This document shows positions 22,818 to 35,493 of a stretch of 64,000 bases of DNA, one piece after another (the stretch's first letter is position 1; the number at the start of each line of letters is the position of its first letter). Where the stretch lies: positions 17,147,406 to 17,211,405 of the forward strand of contig OZ020514.1 in NCBI GenBank assembly GCA_963971425.1. The letters are read 5' to 3'. Both the position numbers and the translations under genes were made by a program. Under the pieces are notes generated by a model. The model was given only the letters and a program-made list of their open reading frames with translations, did not search any database and was not told the origin of the DNA. The DNA is from Bryoerythrophyllum caledonicum. Taxonomy: Eukaryota; Streptophyta; Bryopsida; Pottiales; Pottiaceae.

Positions 22818-25450
22818 CTATGCATGCCGGGTCCCTCTCCATGTCAAAGCCGCACAACCTTCTGCATTGCCAGCTCCACTTCCTTCGGCTCCACTAATAC
22901 TGCTTTTACTTGGATCACCACATGCACTTGTTCTAGGCCCATCACTAAGGAATCTACGTATCGCTTGCGTCCTTCGGTGTCGTTTATCCAAGCTAATCAG
23001 AGCACACAACATTTTGGAGTTCCAAAGTGTTTTGAGCGTCCTCATAGTCTTTGGACTATGTTCCTCAAGAATGAAGTCAATTGCTTCTTCCTTCTAGGCC
23101 TCCTTCCATTGCAATTTTTCCCATTGCAAGGCATTGAGAAGGTCAAGATCAGTGCCTTCTCCCAAATCAGACACCAAGCATTCCAAATTATTCTAGAGTA
23201 AACCATGTGGATGTTGTCCGAATTGGAATCGATTGCGTGCAACATCCCAATAATTACCCATGACTTGATAAAAGAAGTTTCGACTATCAACATCCGCCAC
23301 ATTGGGTCCTGATATGATCTTCTTTCAAACTTGCACAATTTTTTCGTGGTCATTTTTGCAACCAAGTTGCGAGCTTACATTAAACTTCTCTAGTTGGTGC
23401 GATGCTGAACGCCAACTTGACACCAGGTCTTCTCCCCACCTATGAGCATGCACCATCCCTAGTGTAGTCTCCGGGTTCAACTTCCAAGTAGGTGGCATGT
23501 AGATGGTGAGGCCAAGCAAATCATACAAGTGCTCATGAAATGGTGATCTATACTTTGCAAAAAATCTTTGTGTCAAGAGACCACCTTGGAGGCACATTGG
23601 ATGGTATAAACACCAGCATGTGCCAACGACATATGTACCTTTTGGCCCAAATACGTTTAAGCAGACTGAGCAATCATCTCTGTTTTGCGTAAAGGTCGCT
23701 AAAGTTGGCCAAAACTTGCGTGCCTCCACGTCTCTTCTTCGACAAAAGGCATGAGTAGACATAGCCTCCGCTTGGTTCCACCTCAACTTTTCCCAGTCAA
23801 TAGATCTACTATCACGCGCTGACAATTCTCTTGGAAACATTTCATCAATGTGTGCCTAAGATGTAAGGCCAAAGTCACGGCGCGTATTGAATGATGTGTA
23901 TGTATTGTCAATCTTCTTAAACTCTATTGCCATTTGTCTTGCAAGGTCAACATTCAGGATGCATGCCACCTTCTATTGGTAGTATTGTTCGCTCAATGAT
24001 GCAATCTTTTTTTTAAGGATTTCGTTTGCAGTGCAAAACTTACTACTTCCATGCTTGGATTCGGCGAAGGAAATGAATAAGAATCCTTAATGCTGATGGG
24101 ATCTACAAAAGGTTGCATTGTTTCATTCACAGGGAGTTAGAACACGGATGAATGAGTGGCGATGCAATCACAGTGTGGTCTCGGCAAGGTATCTAGGAGG
24201 CAGCTAGTAATGTTGCCAATAAGATTGTCAATAATGAAGTCATTTAGACTTTGAGCATCACCGCCAACATTTGTGTAGCTTGCAACAGCGGGAAATTAGC
24301 CACAAACATTTGTAGCTCCTTCAAAATTTTGCTCAAGACAGGTGTAACGATCATATTGACGAAGTTCTTCTATCACGGGTGCTTGCTTGGCGATTATGTC
24401 ACTCTTTTGTCTAAATTCCAGCTTGAGGTCTAGAATTTCTTCTTCAAGTTTTCCAATCGTCTCGTCCTTCTTTTTACTGGATTCCAGCTTAAGGTTATAA
24501 ATCTCTTTTCAAAGACGTTCAATTGTCTTGTCGTTCAAACGCACATTGTCCAACAATTCTAGATGAGCATCCATGGAAGTACTTCCAAACCCTGATGCTT
24601 GGTGCCTCAAGTTGAAAAGGATGACTAGAACATCCAACATTGGCATTTTGTCCATAACAGGGATGTGTTCTTCATCTCCAAAATCCTCAACATGTATTAT
24701 GCGTTCATCATCTCAAGTAGCATTAGCACTTGTCAATTCTTTGTGGCCACTTGCTTGAAGCATGGCAAATATTGCTTGTTGAAGTATTACTTGTTGTCGC
24801 TTTTTTCGTAAAGCACGCGCCACTAGAGTCATCCATGAACGCCAATTTTGCTTTCCATTAGACTCCAAATTAGATGATGAATCCAACTCTATTAGAGATA
24901 CATCTTCTAAGCCATCCACTTTCGGAAGACCTAGTGCCGCAAATGAAGACATTGAGTGTTGTTCTCTAGGCATATGCATTTGCATCCATACCCTTAGATT
25001 CTCGATGTTTTTTGCACAATCTTCCAATTCACTTGCTTAATGAGGATGACCTCAATATATACCATGTAGGCAAGATAGACGGAACAATCATTGTGTGGCA
25101 TGAATTCAAGGTTGTGTGAATGTTGGTGCGCTTGGAGAGCACAAGTTTGGAACTCTTTGTTGGAGCAATACATCAAATTTGCCTTGTTGATGCGACGATT
25201 TATCAAATGGCAATGTGGACAATTTTGACAAGTGGCACCACTGGATGTAACCTTTACAAGTGAGGAGAGATCACGACAATGGTTCATCATCCCAACCGTG
25301 GATTGCAACCTTTGTTGGATTGTTGAATACGTGCATCCGCTTTTTCTGAAGTTTCTTGCGCCTTCGCCCGTTTTTGTCTTTTTCCCTCTTCCTCTCCGCG
25401 CTGATCATTGGTGGCTGCTACTAGGCTTCTGGCTCACTTCCATTTTCCAT
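22818..25450 (-). pseudogene. RING-family gene, copy B (longest copy, degenerate RING)
   Basis: ATG at 25450. The N-terminal module is recognisable (NPTKVAIHGWDDE, IQWCHLSK, ANLMYCSNKEFQ), then an acidic segment (24.9 kb), a long coiled coil (KLEEEILDLKLEFRQK, about 24.4 kb), and at 23.66-23.53 kb a RING remnant: CSVC, x14, C-W-C, LYHPMC, with the last two cysteines replaced (F and Y). The C-terminal part (NFFYQVMG, FILEEHSPKTMRTLK) aligns with the intact gene at 62.6-64 kb and ends at TAG 22818. Frameshifts and numerous stops interrupt it. Two of the stops, in FGLTS-stop and QYYQ-stop-K, fall where copy A has Trp. The zinc site would not form even if translated. Confidence 0.75.
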
Positions 25451-26901
25451 TGTGCGGAGATTCTAAAAATCTACAAAAATATCTTAAATTACACTAAGCT
25501 CTAGCTCAAAAAAAGGAAAAGAAAATTAGAGCTCTAGATTTAGTGTGGAATGGTTGATATATTAGAGTTGTTCCACAAATACATTTGAGTAGGAGAGTGG
25601 TACAATTACCGCATTAAATTTCAAAATAATCCAAATTAGTGATATTTTTTAATACAAACCATAAACCAAGGTAGTGAAGATGTGGTGCAATACGTTGTAA
25701 ATGTGCAAGTAATTAGCTCCTCTTGAAGATCACGCACTCAACCACCTAAAAAAGATAGTTGAAGGCAATGATTTCCAAGTAGATTAATATGAGATGGGCC
25801 GGACGCGACCCCAATACTTATCCTTGGGGGTGGCGGAAAACTCAACATGGTGGATTGGGTACATGCCGTAGGGTACCGGGCACATTTGTTGGAGGGCCAA
25901 GCGCATACGTCTAATGGTTGCGCGCGTACGGCTTGTAGTCGTTTGTGTAGAATATGGGTGCCGTTTGCGTGGAATTTAAGGCTGCGCTCTTATCGGTGGT
26001 TTTTGGGCGTGTAGATAGAGTAGATGCGCACGTTTGTGGAATTTTGCATGTACTCAATCAAGGCGAGCACCTACCAATCTAGGCCGTGGGTGTGACCTCT
26101 AGGAGTGCGTGAGCACGGTTATGGGTCGGGCGCATATGGACTTTAAGGGTTGGCTATGTACAGATTCTGAGGTTGAGCGCATGCCAAATGAGCACATGCG
26201 CGCGTACGTGCGAGAGGTTGGTAAAGACAACTCCACTACAAAGGGAAGAGAATATTTTCTGAGTTCAATAGGCGCTTCATCTAGGGGATCCTTGTCCTGG
26301 AACTATATATACTTTGCTAGGAACTAAGGGGAGGGCCACCACACATTTGCGAGGGGAGAATTTGGGTTTTTTTTATCTTGTTTGTGTAATTTGAAGATTA
26401 TTGTAAGGCCTAAGATTGTGATACCAGAAAACGCCCTGCCTTTTGTGGGAAGGTGTTCCGGACACTAGTACTAAATCCGAAAAGAAATGGAAGAAAATTA
26501 AAAAATTAGGCAGTATGCTTTGTTTTAATTGCATAAATAGGTCCTAGGTAGAAATAAGGTCTCACTGCTAAACCGACATCCTTAAACATGATAGTTTCTA
26601 TACTTTTTTGGTAGTCCGGAAGCCGAAGTACGGTGGAGTCTGGAATCAATCGTAACAATCCGGACGATATCCGGATCCGGAACCGTCATCATGACCCCAA
26701 CGGCATTCGTACATCGTGCCAGATGTAAAACGCGTCTGTCAGAGGAGGGCGCCATCAGTTTTGTTTGTCGTTTTTGTGCTCTCTACTCTTTGTTCCCTAC
26801 TGCAGAAGTAGTTTTTAGAAACGAGGGTCTTTGTGAGGTCAGTGCGCGCAGGTGCTTCTTGAAAGATTGCAAGGCGCAAGCATACCGAGAGGTGGGGCCG
26901 G
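25451..26901. other. Spacer with GC-rich words; no gene recognised
   Basis: 25800-26210 has alternating GCGCGTACG / GGGCGCATA words of the same style as at 22.3 kb. 26600-26690 contains CCGGA-rich sequence (GTCCGGAAGCCG ... GATATCCGGATCCGG) just upstream of the retroelement ORF. I found no tRNA-primed priming site there. Confidence 0.45.
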
Positions 26902-28869
26902 ATGGCAAGGAAGACGGGCAAGACTCCAGCTGTCGAAACCCTACTGCTCAAGAAGGTGGCGCCGGAACTGCCAAGTTTGGAGGAGGAGCTTAGGGTTTTG
27001 GAGAGTTACTTGGAGCTCATGGGCTACGACGGCCTTTTGGGAGCGCTATGGGCCTTCCAAAGTGAAGCGATGGTGATGGAGCTTGTGGAGAAGCCGCTGA
27101 ACTAGTACGACGGACGCCTCCAAGCTCATCCGGAAGAGTGGACTGCCACGACCTCGAGGGACACCTACGGCTTTCGGTAGGGGGTAGTGAAGGTGGCAGA
27201 GCGCAACGACGACTTGCTGAAGGGGAAGTTCTTGCAGTAAGCCAACCCAAAGGATGGGTACGTCTTCGGTGATCTCAAGGATCCAGATGCCAGATTAGTC
27301 ATCGCTTTCCTTAGCCCTATTTTCCAACCGGAAAAGCCAAAGAGGGTAGTGGCAAAGCGAACTAGTCTATTCCTGGGGGCAATGAGAGGGAAACATACAG
27401 TAGACTGGGCGGCCCTGATAAGAGACCAGGTCGACCAGATGGTCAAGAACCTTCCGAAGGTGAGGAGAACAGCAATGCCTCTCTCCACATATGTGGCGCA
27501 TCTGTACGCCAAAAAAAAGTTGTTGAGTACGGAGGAATAGGACGAGTTCGACAAGCTTCTCAATGACGGATGAAAGACGGAGGACGAGAAGGAGGACACT
27601 GAAGACACGAAGTTTCAAACATCGTCCTCGCTTGTCATCAGGAGATCCCGGAAGCAGAGCAGGTTAGTCTAGGAGACTCAAGAACCCACAGGTCCGAGCC
27701 AGCCTCTGAAGGAGAGGGAGACGCAGACCTAGACCGAGTTACCACCCTCTGGAGCGCCATTGGCTGAACCCATCTCCACCGGACCAGAGCCGGGACCGAT
27801 TTTTTCCTCGGCAATGACGAGCCGCATCTCGGAGGACATCGTGGAACTCTACCAGCATGTGGTCTGGCGTGCAAGGATCCAGGACGGAGGGATCAGAGAG
27901 CGAACGGCCATAATAATGGCCATCATGGAAGAGGTGAGGACAAACGACTCTGAGGATCTCCTCCCAGGACTTAAGTAGCTGATGACTAAGGAAGGCTTGC
28001 TCTGGCAGCAGGAGTAGCAGCAAACCACCCTCATCCAGACCAATGTCCATCTTTGGAAGCGAGTGGAGCAGGCGAAAGCTGCTGAGGAGGAAGCCCAGTA
28101 AGCAAGAGCCGAGGCAGAAGCAAAGATCTTTGCTTCTGCCTCGGCTCTTGCTTACTGGGCTTCCTCCTCAGCAGCTTTCGCCTGCTCCACTCGCTTCCAA
28201 AGATGGACATTGGTCTGGATGAGGGTGGTTTGCTGCTACTCCTGCTGCCAGATGGAAGATGGAAGAGACTTGGAGCAAGATGTAGGAGCTGGTGAAAAAC
28301 CTAACCCGCGCAGCTCCAAAGGCACTCGAGGTTCCAATTCCGGAGGCAACATTTGCGACATCGACAAGAGTCGGGCCATCCGGAACTCCACCTAGACCTG
28401 CAGCCGGAACACTACAGACGGCGGCCGAAGGTGTCAATGACCTCATTGGGACTCTAGATTTAGCCTCTCGGATGAGCTGGAGCGAGGTGTCCTTCTCAAG
28501 CACAAAGACCCTCCAGGAGTGACAGAGTGTCATGACGGAAGGCCTCTCATAGGAGCCCTCTCTTTCCTTCCGGATTTTGTCGAAGTCTCTCTCCCCGGTT
28601 CAACAATGGGCGACTCCTCCACCTCGCAGGCGAGCAGTGACTGACATGGACATCAGTCCTAGTGGAAGTTTTCGAGACCTTTCCGACCCTCGAGTTCGAT
28701 CACCTTCACCATAGACCGGCGCACCAACAAGAGGAGATCCGGAAACTCCTTTCGGTCTGAAGGACCAGGAGCCCAAGTCTACGCCGAAGCAGCTAGAGTC
28801 CACTCCGGAGCAGCCCGAGACTAGTATGGCCGTAGAAGAGGTAACTCCTACAACACCATATTCATTATA
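26902..28869 (+). pseudogene. Decayed retroelement ORF related to the Ty3 element's third ORF
   Basis: From MARKTGKTPAVETLLLKK one frame runs to about 28000, and a shifted one continues after a palindrome to 28869. Around 27330-27530 the pattern RTSLFLGAMRGKHTVDWAAL ... MPLSTYVAHLYAKK parallels the 33495-35183 ORF of the Ty3 element (YAVVATLRGMQMNWAAYV ... LLCSNYVSNIIRR), so both probably belong to the 'putative plant transposon protein' domain family. Later parts are Pro/Ser-rich and coiled (VWRARIQDGGIRERTAI). In-frame stops: about eleven TAG, two TAA and two TGA, mostly where Gln codons fit. LTRs were not identified; it may be an isolated fragment. Confidence 0.55.
28001..28252. repeat. 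Perfect 252-bp palindrome
   Basis: Two 126-bp arms, centred on AGATCT between 28126 and 28127, are exact reverse complements with no spacer. Beyond 28001 and 28252 the match stops at once. The left arm continues the reading frame of the surrounding pseudogene; the right arm does not, and the frame resumes shifted afterwards. It is therefore a tail-to-tail duplication of 126 bp, either recent or created during cloning or assembly. Confidence 0.95.
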
Positions 28870-29221
28870 GTGGGAGATTTCCAGAGATTTAGGAGGTACA
28901 GGCTCTTGAGTAATCCAAATATTTTACCGTAGTGATGAAGCAAAACATGATTAGAATAGAAGTACAACACCATTTTTGTAAGATAATATGAAGATGTATT
29001 GGCAAAGAGTACCCAAATTGGAGAATCAAATGAAATAATATCTTTAATTGGAGACTTTATTTATAATATAAAAGAAGTAATCTATATACAAAACATGCAT
29101 CATCCTTTCCATGCAGAAAAAGGCTTCTACTACAACCCAAAACATACACATTAATTCCTAGTCAATGCACATTCAGGTATAGCCAAGCTGAATGCACACT
29201 TGTACCACTCAGATCTTAAAT
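28870..29221. other. Spacer, nothing recognised
   Basis: AT-rich sequence between the convergent ends of the plus-strand retroelement ORF and the minus-strand phosphatase-containing gene. No repeat or terminator signal could be assigned. Confidence 0.6.
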
Positions 29222-31423
29222 CTACTTGTTCTTCTCCACGTCACCAGAATTAGATTTCCTCAGCTCATCCCTACCCCTCTGAAGTTCATCTTTGCGGCTA
29301 TAACCGGTATATGGCATTTGACTAGCACATATATGTTCTTGCAGTCGTTGGCGTTGCATTCGTTGATTCCAAGTAACAACAGGGACAGGAAGCAAGTGGT
29401 GACGGCAAGAGTGACGCTTCAAGTTTTGGTTTAAACCATGCTTTGGGGAAGCACTTTGACGCTGTGTAGTCGGTTGAAGCACCTAGCAAAAGAGACCACA
29501 AAAATCAGCTTAAACCAAGCTGAATATGTAGCCACACATGTCAAAAAAATACAAACACTATGACGTGGAATCCATTCAAATAATTATGTCCAACTAAGGT
29601 GTTCGTGAAACATGCAAAATCAAAACAGTGTTGATTTAGAGGAGAAGATACAACACATATTAAACAATAACAAAAAATAGGACCAACCTCAGTAGTAGAA
29701 TGCGTTATCCCACTTAGAGATTGGAGCTTGTTCTCATCATTTCCGACCATTGCAATAGGCCAACACATATTAGGAATTGAGGGCATTTTCTCTGATGGCA
29801 CCGTCGTAGGTGGTTGAATTACACCAACAAGTGTTTGAAGCGCGTGATCCTATGACAAAGGGACAAAGGGAGTTACAATGCAACTTGTGCATATTTAGCT
29901 CTATTCGAGTTGAATGAGTTGAACAAGCACTTGGTCACCTTTCCCACAAAACCTATCAACACCGGGGGACCCCAAAATTCGACGAGGTTGAAGAATAGAA
30001 CATGAGGCAACCTTTCGAATGAAAATATTTGGTGGGGGGCTGTTGACTTCATCTTCTTCAATTGGAGCCATTGAAGAGTCCATTAAATAATCAGCTGCTC
30101 TAGGGGAGTACAAATCATTCTATTTTCGTGGAATTTGATATCCACAATCTTCTGACTTCAAAACAGAATCCATGGTGGCAATACAACAGTTTACTTGAGA
30201 AAATGGTAAACGGCTCTTTTTCAAACATGGAAGCAAAGAGGAAACAAAAACTTACAAATCCAACAATAACAAACAAAAAATTACAAACGAATATCAAAGA
30301 ATTGGCAAGTGTTACTTGAATTACAAGATATGTACAATATAACACATCAACACAATTATGTTTGATACCAGTGAACTACTAATTTGCGAGCCCATCAGAT
30401 ATCATAATCGCGTGTGTTAATTCCATGCATTCTAAACTATATGGATCCGAGAAAATTGTCGGACGACCAAAGGGATTCTCTTGCCGAAAAGATTGCAAGC
30501 CTAACTTTGCACTACTGTGGAGCTTTTGGAGCCACGGTCGCAAGACATTGAGGAAGAACTTATCGTTCCATCCAACCCCTTTGTAAGACCAAGTATCCGC
30601 AAGAAGCACATTCTTCGGATCATTAAGGAGGAGCTTGTACGGACTATCATCTAAGATGATGGTATTCTCCTTCGTAAAGGATCCACCCTTTTCAGTAAAA
30701 AGGTCTTTCGACAACGTCTTCAGAAATACCTCCTTATCCGAGTTCTTAACCTTCAGATATTGAGGTACATTATGGATCACAGCAGTTACGACTCTCCTAC
30801 AATGCTCTTGCCCAATTATGACTTTTGGTGAGGCCGCTTTTGGGAAGAGGTAATTGACGATGCTACTCGTGATGTTCTATTTCATCGAACTCTAGACCGA
30901 CATCAATGCAAACTTGGAAACATCGTCAAAAAATGCCTTGCAGTCTGGACGAACATACACTAGCTTTGGGCCGACCTTGGGTGGAACTTTCACCGAGTGT
31001 GGCAGAGAACATGCATTGAAGGCTTGCGCAGCAGACCTCAAGCGGAATTCCTCACACACACACAATATATTGTTCAAGTCAAACACAATGTTTAACCACG
31101 GTTTGACCATTCTAGCGGTTGAACAAGGAACATGGACTACGGCGCTATGAACGCTCTCTAGTGGCTCGACCACCTGGAATTTAGATGGAAAAGAGTGGAG
31201 GTACATGTTACTAAACATTAGACAATATATAACAATAGAGCACCAAATATGATACGAAGAAGAAAACACTGCAAAAGACAGCACAATCTTTTAGCCATGA
31301 AGTGGTGAGAATTAAAGTTATACCTGTGAGTTGATGGCCAAAGTAGCATCCATGGGCTTTGCACCAACGATAGGAAGATGCTCAGAGGAGCCATCATCAT
31401 CTTTGATTAAATCGAATTCGAGG
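29222..31423 (-). pseudogene. FCP1-like (NIF/HAD) phosphatase domain
   Basis: After the exon 31423-31324 and a 150-bp intron (31323-31174), the exon from 31173 reads VVEPLESVHS, then IVFDLNNILCVCEE at the HAD motif I position (normally DLDGVL), VYVRPDCKAFFDDVSKFALM, SV-stop-SS where the family has vWSS, and downstream TIILDDSPYK (the typical DDSP motif III). It ends that block with NPFGRPTIFSD before 30379. FCP1-type enzymes remove phosphate from Ser/Thr, classically the RNA polymerase II CTD. Here the second Asp of DxD is Asn and Gly is Asn, so catalysis is unlikely. Two TAG codons (30892, 30877) lie at the vWSS..rN motif. Later small exons (30113-29930, about 29849-29690, about 29490-29222) encode low-complexity tail. 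Splice sites are GT-AG throughout. Confidence 0.7.
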
Positions 31424-31908
31424 CTAAGGGCATATGAAATTCAACAAATTTGATTATAGGTTATGAACAAACATGCCCAAAAAATGGAACGATAGTTGAT
31501 ATTAAACATGATCCACATTCATCATCACTCAAACCGATTGTGCAAGTGTATGAGTACTGAACAACACAATGCACACAAGGGAGAGGACTACTTGAATTTC
31601 AAAGAGTAATGCATATTCAGCTCGACTCAAGCTGATTGTGATGGTGAACGTTTATTGCACAATAGGATGCACACAGGGGGCGAACAACAAGATATACAGA
31701 AAGTAATGCATATTTAGCTCGACTCGAGCTGAATATGCAATAGCCGTAACAATGACTTTAGGAGAAGGACCGAACATAAAAAAACACAGAGAGATATACT
31801 ACAACATATCTGCAGTAGATTTATTTCAATTTAAGTGAAGTCTAAAAAAGAAAAATAAAAGGATCATTGTGGAAACAAAATTAACAAGAACAAGAAATCT
31901 CGATATAC
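31424..31908 (-). other. 485-bp intron with AGCTCGA hairpins
   Basis: Lies between the coiled-coil exon and the phosphatase exon. It contains one good hairpin at 31707-31739 (arm TGCATATTTAGCTCGA, one mismatch that would be G-U in RNA) and a degenerate one at about 31610-31640. The outer arm matches that of the hairpin at 43520-43554 in an earlier intron of the same gene. Confidence 0.7.
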
Positions 31909-32384
31909 TAGTCCTCATCGAGAATTCCACCTGAAGAGTGTTCTGGAGATGCTCGAGTGTTGCTCGGTGTGTTGACTTCATTAGCAAATTTTGTCTCTTC
32001 CACCGAGATCACATTGATTGTTTCAACACTGGGATCGGCGAAAACCATGGGCTCGGCTCCAACATAGGCTGTCGCTTTTGGCGAAGAACAAGGAGAAGAC
32101 AAATTCGGATCTGATGTCAGCAAAGACTCTTGGACAGACGCCTCTCCAAACAAGGGGACCGCCACCATAACAGTAGGGCTTGGAGACGATGGTCTTGCAG
32201 CCGCCCCAGGAGTGTCATCTAAAATATGCTCCATCGGCTTGGATTGCGGTGGCAACATCTGTTCGAAACTTGCAAACATAGAAGCGATCATTGCTTGTGT
32301 GTTCCGCTCCATGTCGGCTCTCTGCGTTGCAAGGAGCTCATCTTGGCACTCTTCCTGCCGTCTTGACAACTCTTGGTTGAGCCT
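31909..32384 (-). pseudogene. Coiled-coil tail exon, 3' of the Ty3 insertion
   Basis: Continues the host frame interrupted at 42855: NQELSRRQEECQDELLATQ, a heptad-rich segment, then FASFEQMLPPQSK and a Pro/Ser/Thr-rich region ending GGILDED. The bases next to the element (32380-32384, AGCCT) are the target duplication. No stop occurs in this part. Confidence 0.75.
32380..32384. other. Target-site duplication (AGCCT), 3'-LTR side
   Basis: Identical to 42855-42859 at the other end of the Ty3 element. Five-base duplications are usual for Ty3/gypsy integrases. Confidence 0.95.
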
Positions 32385-33483
32385 TGTGAAGCATAAAACC
32401 GAGATAGTTAAAATAACTATGACTCAGCGAATTTGTCCCTAGGGAATTGAAAGTTATATTTTGCCGTAATATTAGTGTCACTATTATATGTAAGTGTGGT
32501 CCGTAACCCTTACGAAGCCTTGATTTAGCACCATAATCCGTTAATAATCCTCCAAGTCAAGTGCCATTAAGTCTTCCATAACATCCTCCACATCCAAGTG
32601 CAAGTACTCTGCCCTCCCTATGGCTTCCGTTGTCTTGTACTCACCAAGGTTCCATTCCATTGCTTCTTCTATTGTTATCGGTTCAGCGGGAATTCCGTTC
32701 TTCTCCTCTTCCGTTCCGTATCTCATTAATCAGGTGTAACCTTCTTCTCGTAATCTCGCTCCTATCTCCGTTCTTTGATTCGCTTTGATCCGTATGTAAA
32801 TCTCGTGGTCGATTCTTTCCTTTTCCACCCGGTTTACAATTGTCACTCTTTCCTTATCGCTGTTCAACCATCCATACTTCAAATTCAACCAACACCTGAA
32901 TGCCTTGAATTTCTCCTCGTCCGTTAGTTCCAATCCTGGCATTACTTCATCTTCATAACCTGATTGTGAATTATGTTCAATTCATAACACACTTTTATTC
33001 TGATCATTATTTGATCACTCTATTATTTATCTCCTAAATTATCCCGCAATTGCGGTCCTCAGATTTATTTTCATATCAATTTCTTATGATTTTCTTTCTC
33101 TCGATTCTCTCATTTCTCCTTCTCGGTGTCCTTGATTTACTGTCAATTGACTTCATTCACAACGTAATCTTTCTCGATTATTCAATATGCACAACTTCAA
33201 TTACATTAACTTCCGGAAACAATACAGCAAAGAAAATAAAGAGATAGCACAACGCGTATCTCGGCACTACAACTGATCAACACAATTGGGCCTCGAGCCA
33301 GTTCCAAAAACTCCTACTTAAACACCCGCAACTCCCAACTGTCTACCCTTTCACCGCAACCGACACTCTTTCCGATCTCAAGTCCGTTGGAAACCCTGAA
33401 CTTAAGCTCCTAAACCTGTAACTAACTAACTTTAACTACAAAAAAGGGTTAACTCAAAAAGAAAGACTATTCTACGTTCTACA
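32385..33483 (-). repeat. 3' LTR of the Ty3 element
   Basis: 1,099 bp, TG...CA ends (in sense TGTAGAAC ... GCTTCACA). Nearly identical to 41756-42854. It also carries the LTR-resident open frame (32942-32541). Confidence 0.95.
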
Positions 33484-33496
33484 TAGCCCCTCTCCT
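33484..33496 (-). promoter_or_regulatory. Polypurine tract
   Basis: In sense orientation a purine-rich AGGAGAGGGG stretch immediately precedes the 3' LTR, as required for plus-strand priming in reverse transcription. The stop codon of the third ORF lies at its upstream edge. Confidence 0.8.
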
Positions 33497-35183
33497 ATTG
33501 TGCAGCGTCCTCGCAAACATGGTAGATCTCTGGTCGGTTGTCGCGACGCATGACTTCGATGACATCCTCCTCTGCGTCGATCGGTTCCGTTACGTTCGGC
33601 TCCGTCTCGAGAAGGGGTTCGGTCACTCCCTTCTGCTCACGGACAGGTGGTTCATCGTCCTCCGTCTCCGAATCTGAGCCCTCTGCCTCCAGGTCCATGA
33701 TCTTCTGGGACAACTCATCGTTGAAGTTGCCCAGCTGACGGACCTGATCTTCCAACTCCAGAATGCGTCGGTCCTTCCGTTGCATTCCGTTTGCCTCTGC
33801 ACTCTCCGTCTGACTGGTAGCAGCCACCACCTGAACAGCACTAGGGTTCCGTAACTGAGTTTCCAGCGACGTTACCTTGTCCGTTAGCGCCTGGTTCTCC
33901 ACCCGTAAGCTGTGCCGCAACTTCGCCTGCTCCTCCAAGATAGCCGCCTTATCCTTCCGTAAAATGTTGGCCTCCGTCCGTTCCCTTTCCAACGCATCCC
34001 GCAAGACTGTCTGCTGCGTATCACCGATGCTCTTGAGGCTCGATACAGTCTTGATCTTTTCCTGCAGATCAACTACCTGCTTCCTGAGTGCGTCGCACTA
34101 CCCCTCCAACTGCACCTTCTCCTGCAAAGCTACGTTACGACTCCGTGTCGCAAGGCTCGCCATAGCACGGGCATCGGCCAGTGCCTTCTCCATGGCGCCC
34201 ACATCCGCCATACCCATCACGGTCTCCCTGAACAGCTCTAGCTGCACCATCAACTTCTGTTTCACGTCGTACTCCTCCATGCTCGTCTGCCCCTCCGTAC
34301 GAGTCCGCTCCTCCAGTAATGTGTCCGATGTTGGCTGCTTCCCCTTATCCGTTTTGACGGGGGTCGTCGCTCTTACGGGAGTCAACTCATCGTCTTCCTC
34401 CTCCGTCTCCTCTAGTGATATGACTTGTCGCACCCTCGGTTTCGGAGTTCGCCCTGGAATCGACAGCTGCCGGCTGGGTCGCTTCAGTTCGTTGAGCAAC
34501 GACCTACGGATGATGTTGCTCACGTAATTGGAGCACAGCAGCGCTCCCATCCTCCCCGATCGCCTCTTCATTCCGAGCTCATTGTGAATGCGATTGTTCA
34601 CGTACGCCGCCCAGTTCATCTGCATACCTCTGAGCGTCGCCACCACCGCATACAAAATCTTCCGTGGCACGTACGTCGAATGTCGAAGAATGGCCAGCCG
34701 CTTCGCCGCGAAGCGCATCCACTCCACCAGCTCTGGTGTCATTGCGTCGGCCGCTCGCCATCCTTGCTTGGGGTCCATTGCGTCCAAGCCCGACTTGAAT
34801 TGCTCTTCCGGGATGAAATCGTCCGACACCACCGTGCCGTTGTTCACCGCCACCTCGCTGATCGGCAGGTAACAGTGCTCGTGCAATGTCGCTTGATCCA
34901 CCACGATCTCCACCCCATTCACCTTACTTGTCCCGTCCACCACGTCGTAATTCTGCACATACTCCTTCACCAGCGCCTCGTCTATGTCTGGTAAGGATTG
35001 TGAGAACTTCACAAACCCATACATGTCGGCCTGCTTCAACTCTCGCTGAACCTCTCCAGACCAGCAAGCCTCCAGCCGAATTGGCTCCATATTTGTCACT
35101 ACTACAAATGTCATGGGAGGAATCTCCTCCTTCAGCTTCACATTGCGGCTCTCTCTCACAGGTGTTCTCTTCTGCTTTGCCAT
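33495..35183 (-). pseudogene. Third ORF of the Ty3 element (plant transposon-protein-like)
   Basis: 563 codons from ATG 35183, one in-frame TAG at 34098 (codon 362). The N-terminal two thirds are globular (VVTNMEPIRLEACW, QGWRAADAMTPELVEWMRFA, LRGMQMNWAAYVNNRIHNE); the remainder is a long coiled coil (HSLRVENQALTDKVTSLETQ, ILELEDQVRQL) with an acidic end. It sits between integrase and 3' LTR, where Athila-like elements often carry an extra or env-position ORF. No signal peptide or membrane segment is visible. A decayed relative lies at 26.9-28.9 kb. Function unknown. Confidence 0.75.
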
Positions 35184-35493
35184 GATCTCTACTTGCTCAC
35201 CGCTCTTTCACTCCTAAACCCTTGTGCACACACTCTCTCGACACACGACACGCTCACGCAAACACACAACAATGTCTGGAAAGCCCCACTCCTAAATATT
35301 TGCCCGTGATGAACTTCAGAGTGACGCCTCCTTTTTCCTCCTCTAGCACTCATTGTGTACTCGTTATGATGTTCATGCGTTATGATGTCCACTCACACTC
35401 TTTTAATGATGCTACACCGCCATTTAGTCACTCGATTCACCTATGACCTGACTTCTTAAGTATAGTAGGCTACCTACATACCCTCCCCTCCAA

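Noticed and set aside
32212-35446. Plus-strand frames opposite the Ty3 third ORF and LTR
   Set aside because: Antisense shadows of the element's coding frames; no independent domain.
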